Shown piece after piece: positions 20,323-29,838 of a stretch of DNA of 64,000 bases. This DNA is from Noviherbaspirillum soli (GTDB lineage Bacteria; Pseudomonadota; Gammaproteobacteria; Burkholderiales; Burkholderiaceae_D). A program made the translations under genes and the position numbers. The DNA is taken from NCBI RefSeq assembly GCF_015352955.1, contig NZ_JACYOX010000022.1:31281-95280 (forward strand), read 5' to 3'. The notes beneath the pieces were generated by a model that was given only the letters and a program-made list of their open reading frames with translations, was not told the DNA's origin and made no database searches. Positions within the stretch are counted from its first letter, which is position 1; every line of letters begins with the position of its first letter.

Positions 20323-21603
20323 ATGCTCTCGGATGACCAATCGCTCTTCGCCGGATTCGCCAATGTGCAGGTGCGCGACCTGCTGCGGTTCGCCGGCCGC
20401 CGCCTGCAGGAAGAACGCCTGCCTCAGGTCGCCGGCAGCCTGACCTTCACCACGGTGCTGGCCCTGGTGCCGGTGCTGACCATTGCGCTGGCCGTCTTCA
20501 CCACGTTTCCGCTGTTCGATACCTTCCGCCGCGCTCTGGAAAGCTACTTTCTGCGCAGCCTGATTCCGGGCGGGATCGCCAATACCATCCTGAACTACCT
20601 GAACCAGTTCGCCAGCCAGGCGACCCGGCTGTCTGCCGTCGGCGCAGTGGCCCTGATTGCCACCGCGGTGGCCATGGTAGGCACGGTCGACCGCACCTTC
20701 AACCGGATCTGGCGGGTCCGGACCAAGCGGCCGTTCGCGCAGCGGGTGCTGACTTATTGGGCTGTCATCACCCTGGGACCCTTGCTGATCGGCGTTTCCA
20801 TCTCGCTGACCGGTTACCTGTTTGCCGCCACCAATGGCGTCGTGCTGAGGGTGCCGCTGCTGGGCGCGCTGGCGTACACCCTGGTATCGCTGGCGCTCAA
20901 TTCAGGCGCTTTCACGCTGCTGTACATGGTGGTGCCGAATCGGCTGATCGACTGGCGCGATGCCGCCTGTGGCGGGGTGCTGGCGGCGATTGCATTCGAA
21001 TTGTCCAAGCGGCTCTTTGCGGTGTTCGTCGCCAGCTTTCCCACTTATACCGTGCTGTATGGCACGCTGGCCGCCATGCCGCTGTTTCTGGTCTGGGTCT
21101 ATCTGGGCTGGCTGATTATTTTGATCGGCGCGACGCTGGCGGCGGCGCTGCCGGTGGTGCGTTATGAACGCTGGTGGCATGTGCCACGACCCGGCAGCGA
21201 ATTCATCGATGCGCTCGCCCTGCTGGGCATGCTGTACCAGGCCCGGCATGAAGAGTCGGCCGCGGTATCGGCGGCAACGCTGCGCACGCGCACCCGCATT
21301 GGCTTTGAAGAGTCGGAACGGTTGCTGCAGCAAATGCTGGAAGCGGGCTGGGTCGGGCGTATCAGGCAGGAGGCGGTGCGCCGTCGCGTGCAGTTCGGCA
21401 AGCGCCAGACCGAGGGATTGGACAGCTGGACCCTGCTCGGCAATCCGGATCAGTTACGGCTGGCCGAAGTCTACCGGCTGTTCGTCTTCACTGCGACCGA
21501 CGGCCTGCCGCTTTCGCAGGCAGTGGAGGAGGCGGTGGAGCAGGGGCTGCAGCAGACGCTGGCGGATTATTTTCGCCGGCATCCGCTGCCTGTGCTTGCC
21601 TGA
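20323..21603 (+). CDS. YihY/UPF0761 (BrkB-like) inner-membrane protein
   Basis: 426-aa membrane protein of the YihY/virulence factor BrkB family. About six transmembrane segments span residues 40-275 (for example TTVLALVPVLTIALAVFTTF and LFLVWVYLGWLIILIGATL), with the family motif QVAGSLTFTTVLALVP. The C-terminal cytoplasmic part (about 290-426) resembles a winged-helix arrangement. The start at 20323 (MLSDDQSLFAG) was chosen because the in-frame ATG at 20275 overlaps the start of the divergent wrbA gene and its promoter. The molecular role of the family is unsettled; it is not the RNase BN once claimed. Confidence 0.87.
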   Translation: MLSDDQSLFAGFANVQVRDLLRFAGRRLQEERLPQVAGSLTFTTVLALVPVLTIALAVFTTFPLFDTFRRALESYFLRSLIPGGIANTILNYLNQFASQATRLSAVGAVALIATAVAMVGTVDRTFNRIWRVRTKRPFAQRVLTYWAVITLGPLLIGVSISLTGYLFAATNGVVLRVPLLGALAYTLVSLALNSGAFTLLYMVVPNRLIDWRDAACGGVLAAIAFELSKRLFAVFVASFPTYTVLYGTLAAMPLFLVWVYLGWLIILIGATLAAALPVVRYERWWHVPRPGSEFIDALALLGMLYQARHEESAAVSAATLRTRTRIGFEESERLLQQMLEAGWVGRIRQEAVRRRVQFGKRQTEGLDSWTLLGNPDQLRLAEVYRLFVFTATDGLPLSQAVEEAVEQGLQQTLADYFRRHPLPVLA

Positions 21604-21608
21604 GGACG

Positions 21609-22418
21609 CTATGTTTCGCTGGCAAAGCCGTACAGCGCGTCCAGCACCGCATCAGGCTGCTCCGCCATCAGCGAGTGACCCGCGGCCGGGACTATGACGG
21701 TGCGGGCATGGGCTATTGCCTGCTTCAGCGTGGAGGTCGCCTTCGGTGGCGTCATCATGTCGCGCTGGCCCAGCAGGAGCAGGGTGGGGCAGCTGACCTT
21801 TGCAGCAGCGGCTTGGCCATGCGCATAGTCGTTGCAGACTGAAAAATCGGTATGGAACAACAGTTCCGGGCCGCGCTGCGCGATGCGCTGCATCAGCCGG
21901 CGCGAGCCTTCCATCACGGAGAAGCCGGGTCCCGGGCTGGACGGCTTGGCCGACATCGTCGAGTGCGACCAGATGTTGACCATATCGATGGCGCGCTGCT
22001 CCTCCTCGCGTGCCGCGCTCAACAGCGCATCGGATACCTTCATCGGATAGGCGGTGCCGACCAGCGCCAGCTTGCTCACGCGCTCGGGCGCGCTGCCGGC
22101 GGTTTCCAGCGCCGCCAGCGAGCCCATGCTGTGCCCGATCAGCATGGCCTTGTCGATGCCGGCGGCGTCGAGCAGCGCAAGCAGCCACGCGCTGATCGCT
22201 TCAATGCTGTTCAGGGCCGGGCCGGCGCTGCGGCCATGGCCGGGCAGATCGACCGCCAGCACGTTATAGCCGTGATGGGCGAAGTAGCGGGTCTGCAGGA
22301 TCCATACCGAATGGTCGGATTGCGCGCCGTGAATGAACACCACGCTGGGCTGCGCCGGATTGAAGGCTTTGCCGCCGGTGTAGCAGTAGGCAGTCTTTTC
22401 CTGGATCTGGAAGTCCAT
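21609..22418 (-). CDS. Alpha/beta hydrolase
   Basis: 269-aa alpha/beta-fold hydrolase. The oxyanion-hole segment is VVFIHGAQSDHSVW, the nucleophile serine is in LIGHSMGSLAALE near residue 96, an acid in LLGQRDMMTP, and the catalytic histidine in PAAGHSLMAEQP. All triad residues are present, so it should be active. Substrate is unknown. Its ATG lies one base after the metY stop (TGAGATG), so the two are cotranscribed. This association suggests a role in processing acyl-homoserine or thioester compounds, but that is speculation. It is convergent with yihY with 5 bp between. Confidence 0.83.
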   Translation of the reverse strand: MDFQIQEKTAYCYTGGKAFNPAQPSVVFIHGAQSDHSVWILQTRYFAHHGYNVLAVDLPGHGRSAGPALNSIEAISAWLLALLDAAGIDKAMLIGHSMGSLAALETAGSAPERVSKLALVGTAYPMKVSDALLSAAREEEQRAIDMVNIWSHSTMSAKPSSPGPGFSVMEGSRRLMQRIAQRGPELLFHTDFSVCNDYAHGQAAAAKVSCPTLLLLGQRDMMTPPKATSTLKQAIAHARTVIVPAAGHSLMAEQPDAVLDALYGFASET

Positions 22419-22419
22419 C

Positions 22420-23730
22420 TCAGCGTCCCTTCTGCGCAGCCTTCAGGCCGCGCGACAAGTCTTCGATCAGGTCGTCGGCATCCTCCAGGCCGACGGACAG
22501 GCGCATCGTGCCTTCCTTGATGCCGGAGGCGGCCAGCTGTTCGGCGGGCACCCGGAAGTGGGTGGTGGAAGCGGGATGAATCACCAGCGACTTGGCATCG
22601 CCGACATTGGCCAGATGGGAGAAGATGCTCAGTGCCTCGACGAAGCGGCGGCCGGCGGCGCGGTCGCCGCGGATGCTGAAGGAGAACACGGCGCCGCAGC
22701 CGCGCGGCAACAGGCGCTTGGCAAGCTCATGGTCCGGGTGCGATGGCAATTCAGGATAGGACACCGATTCCACCGCCGGATGGGCAGCCAGGAATTCCAC
22801 CACGCGGCGGGCGTTGGCCACATGCTTTTCCATGCGTAGCGGCAGGGTCTCTATGCCCTGCAGGATCGCAAATGCATTGTGCGGGCTCATTACCGCGCCG
22901 AAGTCGCGCAGGCCTTCGCGCCGCGCGCGCAGCGCGAAGGGCGCCACCGTCGACTCTTCGGAAAAGACCATGCCGTGGAAGCCGTCGTACGGCTCGCACA
23001 GTTCAGGGAAGTTGCCGGTCCGGTCATGCGCCGCCTGCCAGTCGAAGGTGCCGCCGTCGACCAGCAGGCCGCCGACCGCGGTGCCGTGGCCGCACAGGAA
23101 TTTGGTGGCGGAATGAAACAGCAGATCGGCGCCGTGCTCGAAGGGCTTGAGCAACCAGGGCGTGGTGAAGGTGGAGTCCACCATCAGCGGCAGATGATGC
23201 TCATGCGCGACCTCGGCCACGCGCGGAATGTCCAGCACGTCCAGGCCGGGGTTGCCCAGGGTTTCGCCGAACAGCACCTTGGTGTTGGGCTGGATGGCAT
23301 TGCGCCAGGCATCGATGTCGCGCGGGTCGACGAAGGTGGTGGCTATGCCGAAGCGCTTCATCGTATAGGCCAGCAGATTCTGCGAGCCGCCATACAGTGC
23401 GCGCGATGCGACCACATGCGCGCCGGCGCCGGCGATGGTGGCCAGGCCCAGGTGCATCGCTGCCTGGCCGCTGGCCACGGCGATGCCGGCCACGCCGCCT
23501 TCCAGCGCCGCGATGCGCTCTTCCAGCACCGCATTGGTCGGATTGGAGATGCGTGAATACACATGGCCGGCGCGCTCCATGTTGAACAGGGCGGCGGCAT
23601 GGTCGGAGTCCTTGAAGACGTAGGACGTGGTGAGGTAGATCGGGGTGGCGCGGGCGCCGGTGGCGGGGTCGGGAACGGCGCCGGCATGCAGCGCCATCGT
23701 GTCGAAGCCCGGGTATCTGGGGTCGCTCAT
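22420..23730 (-). CDS. metY: O-acetylhomoserine sulfhydrylase (aminocarboxypropyltransferase)
   Basis: PLP enzyme of the Cys/Met metabolism family that makes homocysteine directly from O-acetylhomoserine and sulfide; 436 aa, the MetY length. Motifs: TPIYLTTSYVFKDSDHAAALF near the N-terminus, YSRISNPTNAVLEERIAALEGG, and the PLP lysine in FHSATKFLCGHG. The long insertion after the PLP site and the end NVGDAKSLVIHPASTTH are typical of MetY rather than MetB. The start at 23730 follows GGAGAGAG. Cotranscribed with the hydrolase. A second, MetZ-like paralogue lies at 46.4 kb. Confidence 0.88.
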   Translation of the reverse strand: MSDPRYPGFDTMALHAGAVPDPATGARATPIYLTTSYVFKDSDHAAALFNMERAGHVYSRISNPTNAVLEERIAALEGGVAGIAVASGQAAMHLGLATIAGAGAHVVASRALYGGSQNLLAYTMKRFGIATTFVDPRDIDAWRNAIQPNTKVLFGETLGNPGLDVLDIPRVAEVAHEHHLPLMVDSTFTTPWLLKPFEHGADLLFHSATKFLCGHGTAVGGLLVDGGTFDWQAAHDRTGNFPELCEPYDGFHGMVFSEESTVAPFALRARREGLRDFGAVMSPHNAFAILQGIETLPLRMEKHVANARRVVEFLAAHPAVESVSYPELPSHPDHELAKRLLPRGCGAVFSFSIRGDRAAGRRFVEALSIFSHLANVGDAKSLVIHPASTTHFRVPAEQLAASGIKEGTMRLSVGLEDADDLIEDLSRGLKAAQKGR

Positions 23731-23852
23731 GGCTGGTCTCTCTCCTTGATTATTGCCGGGCATCGTAGCAGTTGCGGCCCGGGCGTGCGCTGGATTTTTC
23801 AGGACGGTTACGCTACATTGCGGAAGGCAAAACAATAACGGGCTGGGCGGAC

Positions 23853-24299
23853 ATGAAAGTTTCAGAGATTTTAAAGGTCAAGGGCGACATCCTCTATACC
23901 GTCACGCCGGAAACCCCATTGCAGCAGGCCATCGCCACCATGGCTGAAAGGGACATCGGTTCCCTGGTCGTGATGGAATTCGGTGAACTGGTCGGCATGC
24001 TGACCTTCCGCGAAGTGGTCAAGGCAGTGCACGCAAACGAGGGCGTGGTGGGCAATGGCACTGTCCGCAGGCATATGGATGATCACCCGATCACGATCAC
24101 GCCCGATACCGATATCAATGAAGTGCGCCGCCTGATGCTGGAGCGCCATGCCCGCTATGTGCCGGTGGTGAATGCCAAAACCCTGCTCGGCGTGATTTCC
24201 TTCTATGACGTGGCCAAGGCGGTGTTCGAGGCGCAGAGCTTCGAGAACAAGATGCTGAAGGCCTATATCCGCGATTGGCCCAACGAGGGGGACGAGTAG
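23853..24299 (+). CDS. CBS-domain pair protein
   Basis: 148-aa stand-alone protein made of two CBS domains (about residues 8-62 and 75-130): DILYTVTPETPLQQAIATMAERDIGSLVVM, then MDDHPITITPDTDINEVRRLMLERHARYVPVV. CBS pairs bind adenosyl nucleotides and usually act as sensors. No enzymatic domain is attached, so the partner is unknown. The gene is divergent from metY and ends before a strong terminator. A TACATT at 23814-23819 could be the -10 box. Confidence 0.88.
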   Translation: MKVSEILKVKGDILYTVTPETPLQQAIATMAERDIGSLVVMEFGELVGMLTFREVVKAVHANEGVVGNGTVRRHMDDHPITITPDTDINEVRRLMLERHARYVPVVNAKTLLGVISFYDVAKAVFEAQSFENKMLKAYIRDWPNEGDE

Positions 24300-24317
24300 G
24301 CCGTCGCATGCAGATCC

Positions 24318-24356
24318 AAGCCGTTCATCGCGTTTGCCGCATGAACGGCTTTTTTT
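24318..24356 (+). terminator. Rho-independent terminator after the CBS gene
   Basis: An 11-bp perfect stem (AAGCCGTTCAT 24318-24328 / ATGAACGGCTT 24341-24351), 12-nt loop, then five more T residues. Confidence 0.9.
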
Positions 24357-24414
24357 ATGGCCGCGGCCAACGAGACAGCCGTCGCGGCTTGCCGCAGAAC
24401 AGACAAGGAGACTT

Positions 24415-25407
24415 ATGCATATCGCCATCATCGGCGCCGGGCTTGCCGGCTTGAGTTGCGCGCGCGAGCTTCTGGCCGCCCGCCATACCGTGACGATCTA
24501 TGAAAAGCATCCCGATGTGGGTGGCCGTACCCGGACCTGCGAAACCGAAGTCGGCGGCCTCGATTTTGGCGCCCAGTACTTCACTGCCCAGAGCGATGCC
24601 TTCCAGAAGCGGGTGGCCGCCTGGCGCAGGGCGGGCTGGGTTGCGCCCTGGAGCGGCAAGCTGGTGCGCCTGGAAGACGGCAAGGCGCAGTCGGCGGGCC
24701 GCGCCCAGCAGCGGCTGGTGGGCGTGCCGGGCATGGGATCGCTGGCCGGCCATCTTGCGCTGGGCGCCGACGTGCGCCTGGAGCAGCGGGTCAATGCAAT
24801 CGAAGCCCATGGCGACCAGTGGCTGCTGTCGGTGGAAGCCGACACGGTGCCGATCCCGGCCACCGCCGGGCCGTTCGACGCAGTGATACTCGCCATTCCG
24901 TCCGACCAGGCGACATTGCTGCTGGAAGCGGCGCCCGAACTGGGGGCCAAGACCGCTGCGATGCAGATGGCGCCTTGCTGGTCGCTGATACTGGCATTCC
25001 AGGACACGCTGGGCCTGGCGTATGACGGCGCCTGGGTGCAGGGCGGGCGGCTGGGCTGGATCGCGCGCGACGCCTCCAAGCCGCAGCGCCGGCCCGGCGA
25101 GCACTGGATCGCGCATTCCACGCCCGAATGGGCTACCGAGCACCTGATGGAAGACCCGGAACGTGCCCGCGAGAAGCTGCTCAAGGCCTTCCACGAGATC
25201 ACCGGTTCTGCCGTCCAGCCCGTGTATTCGGCGGTGCATCGCTGGCCTTATGCGCAGGCGCTGCAGCCCTTGCCAGGCGTGTTCCTGTGGGATGAAGCGC
25301 GCCGCATCGGCGTCTGCGGCGACTGGTTCGACTGCGGACTGGAAGGGGGCGGGCGCATCGAAAATGCCTGCCTGAGCGGGATGGCGCTTGGCAACGCGAT
25401 TGCCTGA
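24415..25407 (+). CDS. NAD(P)/FAD-dependent oxidoreductase (renalase-like)
   Basis: 330-aa flavoprotein. The N-terminal dinucleotide-binding motif is IAIIGAGLAGLSCARELL, followed by VTIYEKHPDVGGRTRT and the FGAQYFTAQSDAF segment typical of the renalase-like amine oxidase group. The C-terminal FAD motif is RIGVCGDWFDCGLEGGGRIE. Start 24415 follows AAGGAG at good spacing and an upstream terminator separates it from the CBS gene. The true substrate of bacterial renalase homologues varies (some oxidise isomeric NADH forms), so I give no reaction. Confidence 0.82.
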   Translation: MHIAIIGAGLAGLSCARELLAARHTVTIYEKHPDVGGRTRTCETEVGGLDFGAQYFTAQSDAFQKRVAAWRRAGWVAPWSGKLVRLEDGKAQSAGRAQQRLVGVPGMGSLAGHLALGADVRLEQRVNAIEAHGDQWLLSVEADTVPIPATAGPFDAVILAIPSDQATLLLEAAPELGAKTAAMQMAPCWSLILAFQDTLGLAYDGAWVQGGRLGWIARDASKPQRRPGEHWIAHSTPEWATEHLMEDPERAREKLLKAFHEITGSAVQPVYSAVHRWPYAQALQPLPGVFLWDEARRIGVCGDWFDCGLEGGGRIENACLSGMALGNAIA

Positions 25408-25430
25408 GGTAGACTCCGGTTTTTGATTTC

Positions 25431-25455
25431 CTGCCGGCACGCATCGTGCCGGCAG
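25431..25455 (+). terminator. Hairpin between the FAD oxidoreductase and the LplT-PlsC gene
   Basis: A 10-bp perfect stem CTGCCGGCAC / GTGCCGGCAG with loop GCATC, followed by ATTTCCTTTC. Terminator-like, but the T-tract is interrupted by two C residues. It ends 20 bp before the next start codon. Confidence 0.5.
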
Positions 25456-25475
25456 ATTTCCTTTCATCCCCGACC

Positions 25476-27362
25476 ATGCAAAAGAACAGCCAGTTTGCCC
25501 TGCTGCGCCAGCGCCGCTTCGCGCCTTTCTTCTGGACCCAGTTTCTGGGCGCGTTCAACGACAATGTCTTCAAGACCGCGCTGCTGACCATCATCACCTA
25601 TGAGGCGGCGAGCTGGACCACGGCCGATGTCGGCCTGCTCAACAACCTGATCCCCGGCCTCTTCATCCTGCCCTTCCTGCTGTTTTCCGCCACTGCCGGG
25701 CAACTGGCCGACAAGTTCGAGAAGTCCATGCTGACGCGCTACGTCAAGCTGCTGGAGATTGGCATCATGCTGCTGGCCGCGGTGGGTTGGGTAACGCACA
25801 GCCTGTGGCTGCTGGTGGCCGCGGTGGTCGGCATGGGCCTGCATTCCACGCTGTTCGGACCGGTGAAATATGCCTACCTGCCGCAACAGCTGAAAGCCGA
25901 GGAACTGGTCGGCGGCAACGGCGTGATCGAAATGGGCACTTTCGTTGGCATCCTGCTGGGCGAGGTCCTGGGCGCGGTGCTGGTGCTGCACAAGCCCTGG
26001 GGCGTGGAACTGGTGGCCGGCGGCACCATCGCGATTGCCATCCTCGGATGGCTGACCAGCCGCGCGATACCGCTGACGCCGCCGCCGGCGCCCAAGCTGC
26101 GCATCAACTGGAATCCAGTGACCGAAACCATACGCAACATCGGTTACACCCGGCAGAACCGGACGGTGTTCCTGTCGGTGCTGGGCAATTCCTGGTTCTG
26201 GTTTTACGGCGCCATCATGCTGGCCCAGTTTCCGCTGTATGCGAAGAATTACCTGCATGGCGACCATGGCGTGTTCGTGCTGCTGCTGACGGTGTTCTCG
26301 CTCGGCATTGGCGCCGGCTCGCTGCTGTGCGAGCGGCTCTCCGGCCACAAGGTGGAGATCGGCCTGGTGCCGTTCGGCTCGATCGGCCTGTCGCTGTTCG
26401 GCTTCGACCTGTTCCTGGCCAGCCTGTCCTATGTCAACACCGAGCTGGTCGGCGTATCGGGCTTCCTCGGGCAGCAGGGCAGCTGGCGCATCCTGTTCGA
26501 CTGCGTGATGATCGGCGTCTTCGGCGGCTTCTACATCGTGCCCCTGTTCGCGCTGATCCAGACCCGCTGCGACCCGGCGCACCTGTCGCGCACGATTGCC
26601 GGCATGAACATCATGAATGCGCTGTTCATGGTGGCGGCCGCGCTGGTGGCGATGCTGCTGCTGGGGATGGGGCTGTCGATACCGCAGATCTTCATGGTCA
26701 CCGCGCTGATGAATGCGGTGGTGGCGCTCTACATCTTCCTGCTGGTGCCGGAATTCCTGATGCGCTTCTTCGCCTGGATGCTGATTCACACCATCCACCG
26801 CGTGCATACGGTGGACACCGACCGCATTCCCGAATTCGGGCCGGCGGTGCTGGTATGCAACCATGTCAGCTATGTCGATGCGCTGGTGATCGCCGCCGCC
26901 AGCCCGCGCCCGATCCGCTTCGTGATGGACCATCGCATCTTCGCCATACCGGTGATCTCCTGGGTGTTCCGTGCCGCCAAGGCGATACCGATCGCGCCGG
27001 CGAAGGAAGACGCGCAGCTGATGCAGCAGGCCTACGACCGCATCGCCGCTGCCCTCGAGGAAGGCGAGCTGGTCTGCATTTTCCCGGAAGGCAAACTGAC
27101 CCGCGACGGCGAGATCGATGCATTCCGCAGCGGCGTGCAGCACATCGTTGCACGCACGCCGGTGCCGGTGATCCCGATGGCGCTGCGCGGCCTCTGGGGC
27201 AGCCTGCTCACCCGCAGCGACGGCAATCCGTTCGAGCGCTCGTTCCGGCGTGGCTTCTGGTCCAGGCTGTCGCTGTCGGTGGGCGAGCCGCTGGCGCCGG
27301 CGCAGGCGACGCCGGACGCCTTGCGCCAGCAGGTCATGACGCTGCGCGGCGACTGGAAATAG
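25476..27362 (+). CDS. Lysophospholipid transporter (LplT-like MFS) fused to a PlsC acyltransferase
   Basis: 628-aa fusion. Residues 1-420 are a 12-helix MFS transporter of the LplT type (FAPFFWTQFLGAFNDNVFK is the diagnostic opening). The C-terminal 200 residues are a 1-acyl-glycerophosphate acyltransferase: NHVSYVDA (HX4D, H463 and D468) and FPEGKLTRDG (536 onwards). The combination imports lysophospholipids and reacylates them. Related proteins often add an acyl-ACP synthetase domain (Aas), which is absent here, so the acyl donor must be activated elsewhere. Start 25476 was preferred over 25446, which lies inside the upstream hairpin. Confidence 0.87.
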   Translation: MQKNSQFALLRQRRFAPFFWTQFLGAFNDNVFKTALLTIITYEAASWTTADVGLLNNLIPGLFILPFLLFSATAGQLADKFEKSMLTRYVKLLEIGIMLLAAVGWVTHSLWLLVAAVVGMGLHSTLFGPVKYAYLPQQLKAEELVGGNGVIEMGTFVGILLGEVLGAVLVLHKPWGVELVAGGTIAIAILGWLTSRAIPLTPPPAPKLRINWNPVTETIRNIGYTRQNRTVFLSVLGNSWFWFYGAIMLAQFPLYAKNYLHGDHGVFVLLLTVFSLGIGAGSLLCERLSGHKVEIGLVPFGSIGLSLFGFDLFLASLSYVNTELVGVSGFLGQQGSWRILFDCVMIGVFGGFYIVPLFALIQTRCDPAHLSRTIAGMNIMNALFMVAAALVAMLLLGMGLSIPQIFMVTALMNAVVALYIFLLVPEFLMRFFAWMLIHTIHRVHTVDTDRIPEFGPAVLVCNHVSYVDALVIAAASPRPIRFVMDHRIFAIPVISWVFRAAKAIPIAPAKEDAQLMQQAYDRIAAALEEGELVCIFPEGKLTRDGEIDAFRSGVQHIVARTPVPVIPMALRGLWGSLLTRSDGNPFERSFRRGFWSRLSLSVGEPLAPAQATPDALRQQVMTLRGDWK

Positions 27363-27401
27363 CCGCGAACGCTAGGCGTGGCGCCGGCAAACGCCCGGCG
27401 C

Positions 27402-27432
27402 TTGCCGGGCAGCGTCGGCGCGCTGGTAAAAT
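27402..27432 (+). promoter_or_regulatory. Probable aroC promoter
   Basis: TTGCCG (27402-27407) and TAAAAT (27427-27432) with a 19-bp spacer, 36 bp before aroC. The upstream sequence from 27381 on is strongly self-complementary (CCGGC repeats), so it may also hold a terminator for the preceding gene. Confidence 0.4.
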
Positions 27433-27468
27433 CACGGCTTTCCGCTCAACACTTCCTCTGGCGACATC

Positions 27469-28572
27469 ATGGCTGGCAATACCTTCGGCACTCTCTTTAC
27501 CGTCACCACTTTCGGCGAATCGCATGGCCCGGCAATCGGCTGCGTGGTGGATGGCTGCCCGCCCGGCCTGGCGCTGACCGTGGAGGACATCCAGCCTGAA
27601 CTCGAGCGCAGGAAGCCCGGCACCTCGCGCCACGTGACCCAGCGCAAGGAGCCGGATACGGTGGAAATCCTGTCGGGCGTTTATGAGGGCAAGACCACCG
27701 GCACGCCGATCGCGCTGATGATCCGCAACCAGGACCAGCGCAGCCACGACTACGGCAACATCGTTGAAACCTTCCGCCCCGGCCATGCCGACTATACCTA
27801 CTGGCACAAGTACGGCATCCGCGACCCGCGTGGCGGCGGCCGTTCCTCCGCCCGGCTGACCGCGCCGGTCGTGGGCGCCGCGGCCATTGCAAAGAAATGG
27901 CTGCAGCAGCAGTACGGCACCGTGTTCAGGGGCTGCATGAGCCAGCTGGGCGAGATCGAGATTCCCTTCGTCGGCTGGGAGCATGTGCCGGAGAATCCCT
28001 TCTTTGCCGCCAACCCGGATGTGATTCCCGCGCTGGAAGCCTACATGGATGGGCTGCGCAAGGCGGGCGACTCCTGCGGTGCGCGCATCGACGTGGTTGC
28101 CCAGAACGTGCCGGTAGGCCTGGGCGAACCCATCTATGACAAGCTCGACGCCGACATCGCCTACGCGATGATGGGCATCAATGCAGTCAAGGGCGTGGAG
28201 ATCGGCGCCGGCTTTCGCTCGGTGGCGCAGAAGGGCACCGAGCATGGCGACGAGCTGACCCCGGCCGGCTTTGCCAGCAACCATGCCGGCGGCGTGCTGG
28301 GCGGCATCTCCACCGGCCAGGACATCACGGTCTCGATCGCCATCAAGCCCACTTCCAGCATCCGCACCGCGCGCAACTCGATCGACAAGGCCGGCAATCC
28401 GGTCATGGTGGAAACCTTCGGCCGCCACGATCCCTGCGTGGGCATCCGCGCCACCCCGATCGCCGAGGCGATGCTGGCGCTGGTGCTGATGGATCATGCG
28501 CTGCGCCATCGTGCGCAATGCGGCGATGTCGCGGTGGACACGCCGCGCATCCCCGGTCATATCGCTTCCTGA
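27469..28572 (+). CDS. aroC: Chorismate synthase
   Basis: Last step of the shikimate pathway: converts 5-enolpyruvylshikimate-3-phosphate to chorismate with reduced FMN; 367 aa, normal. Signatures: the opening [49 protein letters not shown], and the late [12 protein letters not shown] and [22 protein letters not shown]. It supplies chorismate for the trpFBA genes at 38-41 kb as well as for folate. Start ATG 27469 is the family start. The MFS gene follows 36 bp downstream. Confidence 0.97.
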   Translation: MAGNTFGTLFTVTTFGESHGPAIGCVVDGCPPGLALTVEDIQPELERRKPGTSRHVTQRKEPDTVEILSGVYEGKTTGTPIALMIRNQDQRSHDYGNIVETFRPGHADYTYWHKYGIRDPRGGGRSSARLTAPVVGAAAIAKKWLQQQYGTVFRGCMSQLGEIEIPFVGWEHVPENPFFAANPDVIPALEAYMDGLRKAGDSCGARIDVVAQNVPVGLGEPIYDKLDADIAYAMMGINAVKGVEIGAGFRSVAQKGTEHGDELTPAGFASNHAGGVLGGISTGQDITVSIAIKPTSSIRTARNSIDKAGNPVMVETFGRHDPCVGIRATPIAEAMLALVLMDHALRHRAQCGDVAVDTPRIPGHIAS

Positions 28573-28608
28573 TCTCGGCCCTACGCCAGGCGGCGCCCGC
28601 TCAGCACC

Positions 28609-29811
28609 ATGTCCAGCCGCCTTCCCGCCGCGGACCAGGCCGGCGCCGCCTGGCCGCGCCAGGCTTTTCCGTTTGCCCTGTTCCTGTTCGCCTATTACGG
28701 CTATGTCGGCGTGTTCTCGCCGTATGCCAGCCTGTTCTTCGCGCATCAGGGCATGAGCGCACCGCAGATCGGCGTGCTGATGTCGATGATGCAGGTGATG
28801 CGCATCTTCGGCCCGGCCGCCTGGGGCTGGCTGGCCGACGCCAGCCAGCGCCGGGTGCTGGTGCTGCGCGTGACCGCCACCGGCGCGGTGGCGGCTTGCA
28901 GCGGCCTGCTGTTCGGGCAGGGCTTCGCCTGGTATTTCACGGTGATGGTGGCCATCAACACCTTCACCAGCGCCCAGGGGCCGCTGTCCGAGGCGCTGAT
29001 GCTCTCCAGCATGCGCGGCGACCTGACGCACTACGGCAGGCTGCGCCTGTGGGGCTCGATCGGCTTCATCGCGGCGGTGACGCTGGCCGGCGAATTGCTG
29101 GACCGGTTCGGCATCGTCAACATGCCCTGGGTGGCGCTGGGCCTGCTGGCCATGGTGCTGTTTGCCAGCCTTTGCATGCGCGAGGCGCCGCATCTGCCGC
29201 CGGAGAAGGATGCGCCATCGGTCACGCAGTTGATGCGGCGCCCCGAGGTAATGGCCTTCTTCGCCTCGACCTTTCTGATGATTGGCGCCCATGCCGCGCT
29301 GTATGTGTTCTTTTCGCTCTACCTGTCCAGCCTGGGCTACAGCAATACCCTGATCGGCCTGATGTGGTCTCTCGGCGTGGTGGCGGAAATCGTGTTCTTT
29401 TATTACCAGGCGCCGATCTTCCGCCGCCTCGGCGTCAGGGTATTGATGCTGGGCTGCCTGCTGGCGGCGGTGCTGCGCTTCCTGCTGATCGGCTTCGGCG
29501 CGGAATCGCTGGCGCTGCTGGTGCTGGCCCAGGTGCTGCACGCCGCCACCTTCGGCACCCATCATTCGGCGTCGGTCGCGATGCTGCAGCGCTGGTTCAG
29601 CGGGCCGCTGCAGGCGCAGGGACAGGCGCTGTACATCAGCATTTCCTATGGCCTCGGCGGCACGCTGGGCGGCCTGGCGCTGTCGGCTGCATGGGACGCC
29701 TGGGGTGCGCGCTCGGTGTTCGTGCTGGCCGCCGCCGCGTCGCTGGCGGCGGCCTTTGCGGCGGCGCTCTGCTTCCGCTTTCTGCACCGGAGCGGGCGCG
29801 CAGCGGCCTGA
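28609..29811 (+). CDS. MFS transporter, HcaT/PPP-like
   Basis: 400-aa, 12-helix major facilitator. The opening FPFALFLFAYYGYVGVFSPY with SPYASLFFAHQGMSAPQIG and RLWGSIGFIAAVTLAGELLD matches the phenylpropionate-permease (HcaT) subgroup. The substrate cannot be deduced; no aromatic-acid degradation genes are near. It follows aroC by 36 bp and is likely cotranscribed. No strong ribosome site is visible before the ATG. Confidence 0.8.
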   Translation: MSSRLPAADQAGAAWPRQAFPFALFLFAYYGYVGVFSPYASLFFAHQGMSAPQIGVLMSMMQVMRIFGPAAWGWLADASQRRVLVLRVTATGAVAACSGLLFGQGFAWYFTVMVAINTFTSAQGPLSEALMLSSMRGDLTHYGRLRLWGSIGFIAAVTLAGELLDRFGIVNMPWVALGLLAMVLFASLCMREAPHLPPEKDAPSVTQLMRRPEVMAFFASTFLMIGAHAALYVFFSLYLSSLGYSNTLIGLMWSLGVVAEIVFFYYQAPIFRRLGVRVLMLGCLLAAVLRFLLIGFGAESLALLVLAQVLHAATFGTHHSASVAMLQRWFSGPLQAQGQALYISISYGLGGTLGGLALSAAWDAWGARSVFVLAAAASLAAAFAAALCFRFLHRSGRAAA

Positions 29812-29838
29812 CAGCGGTTTCATGCGCCCGAAGGCAGG

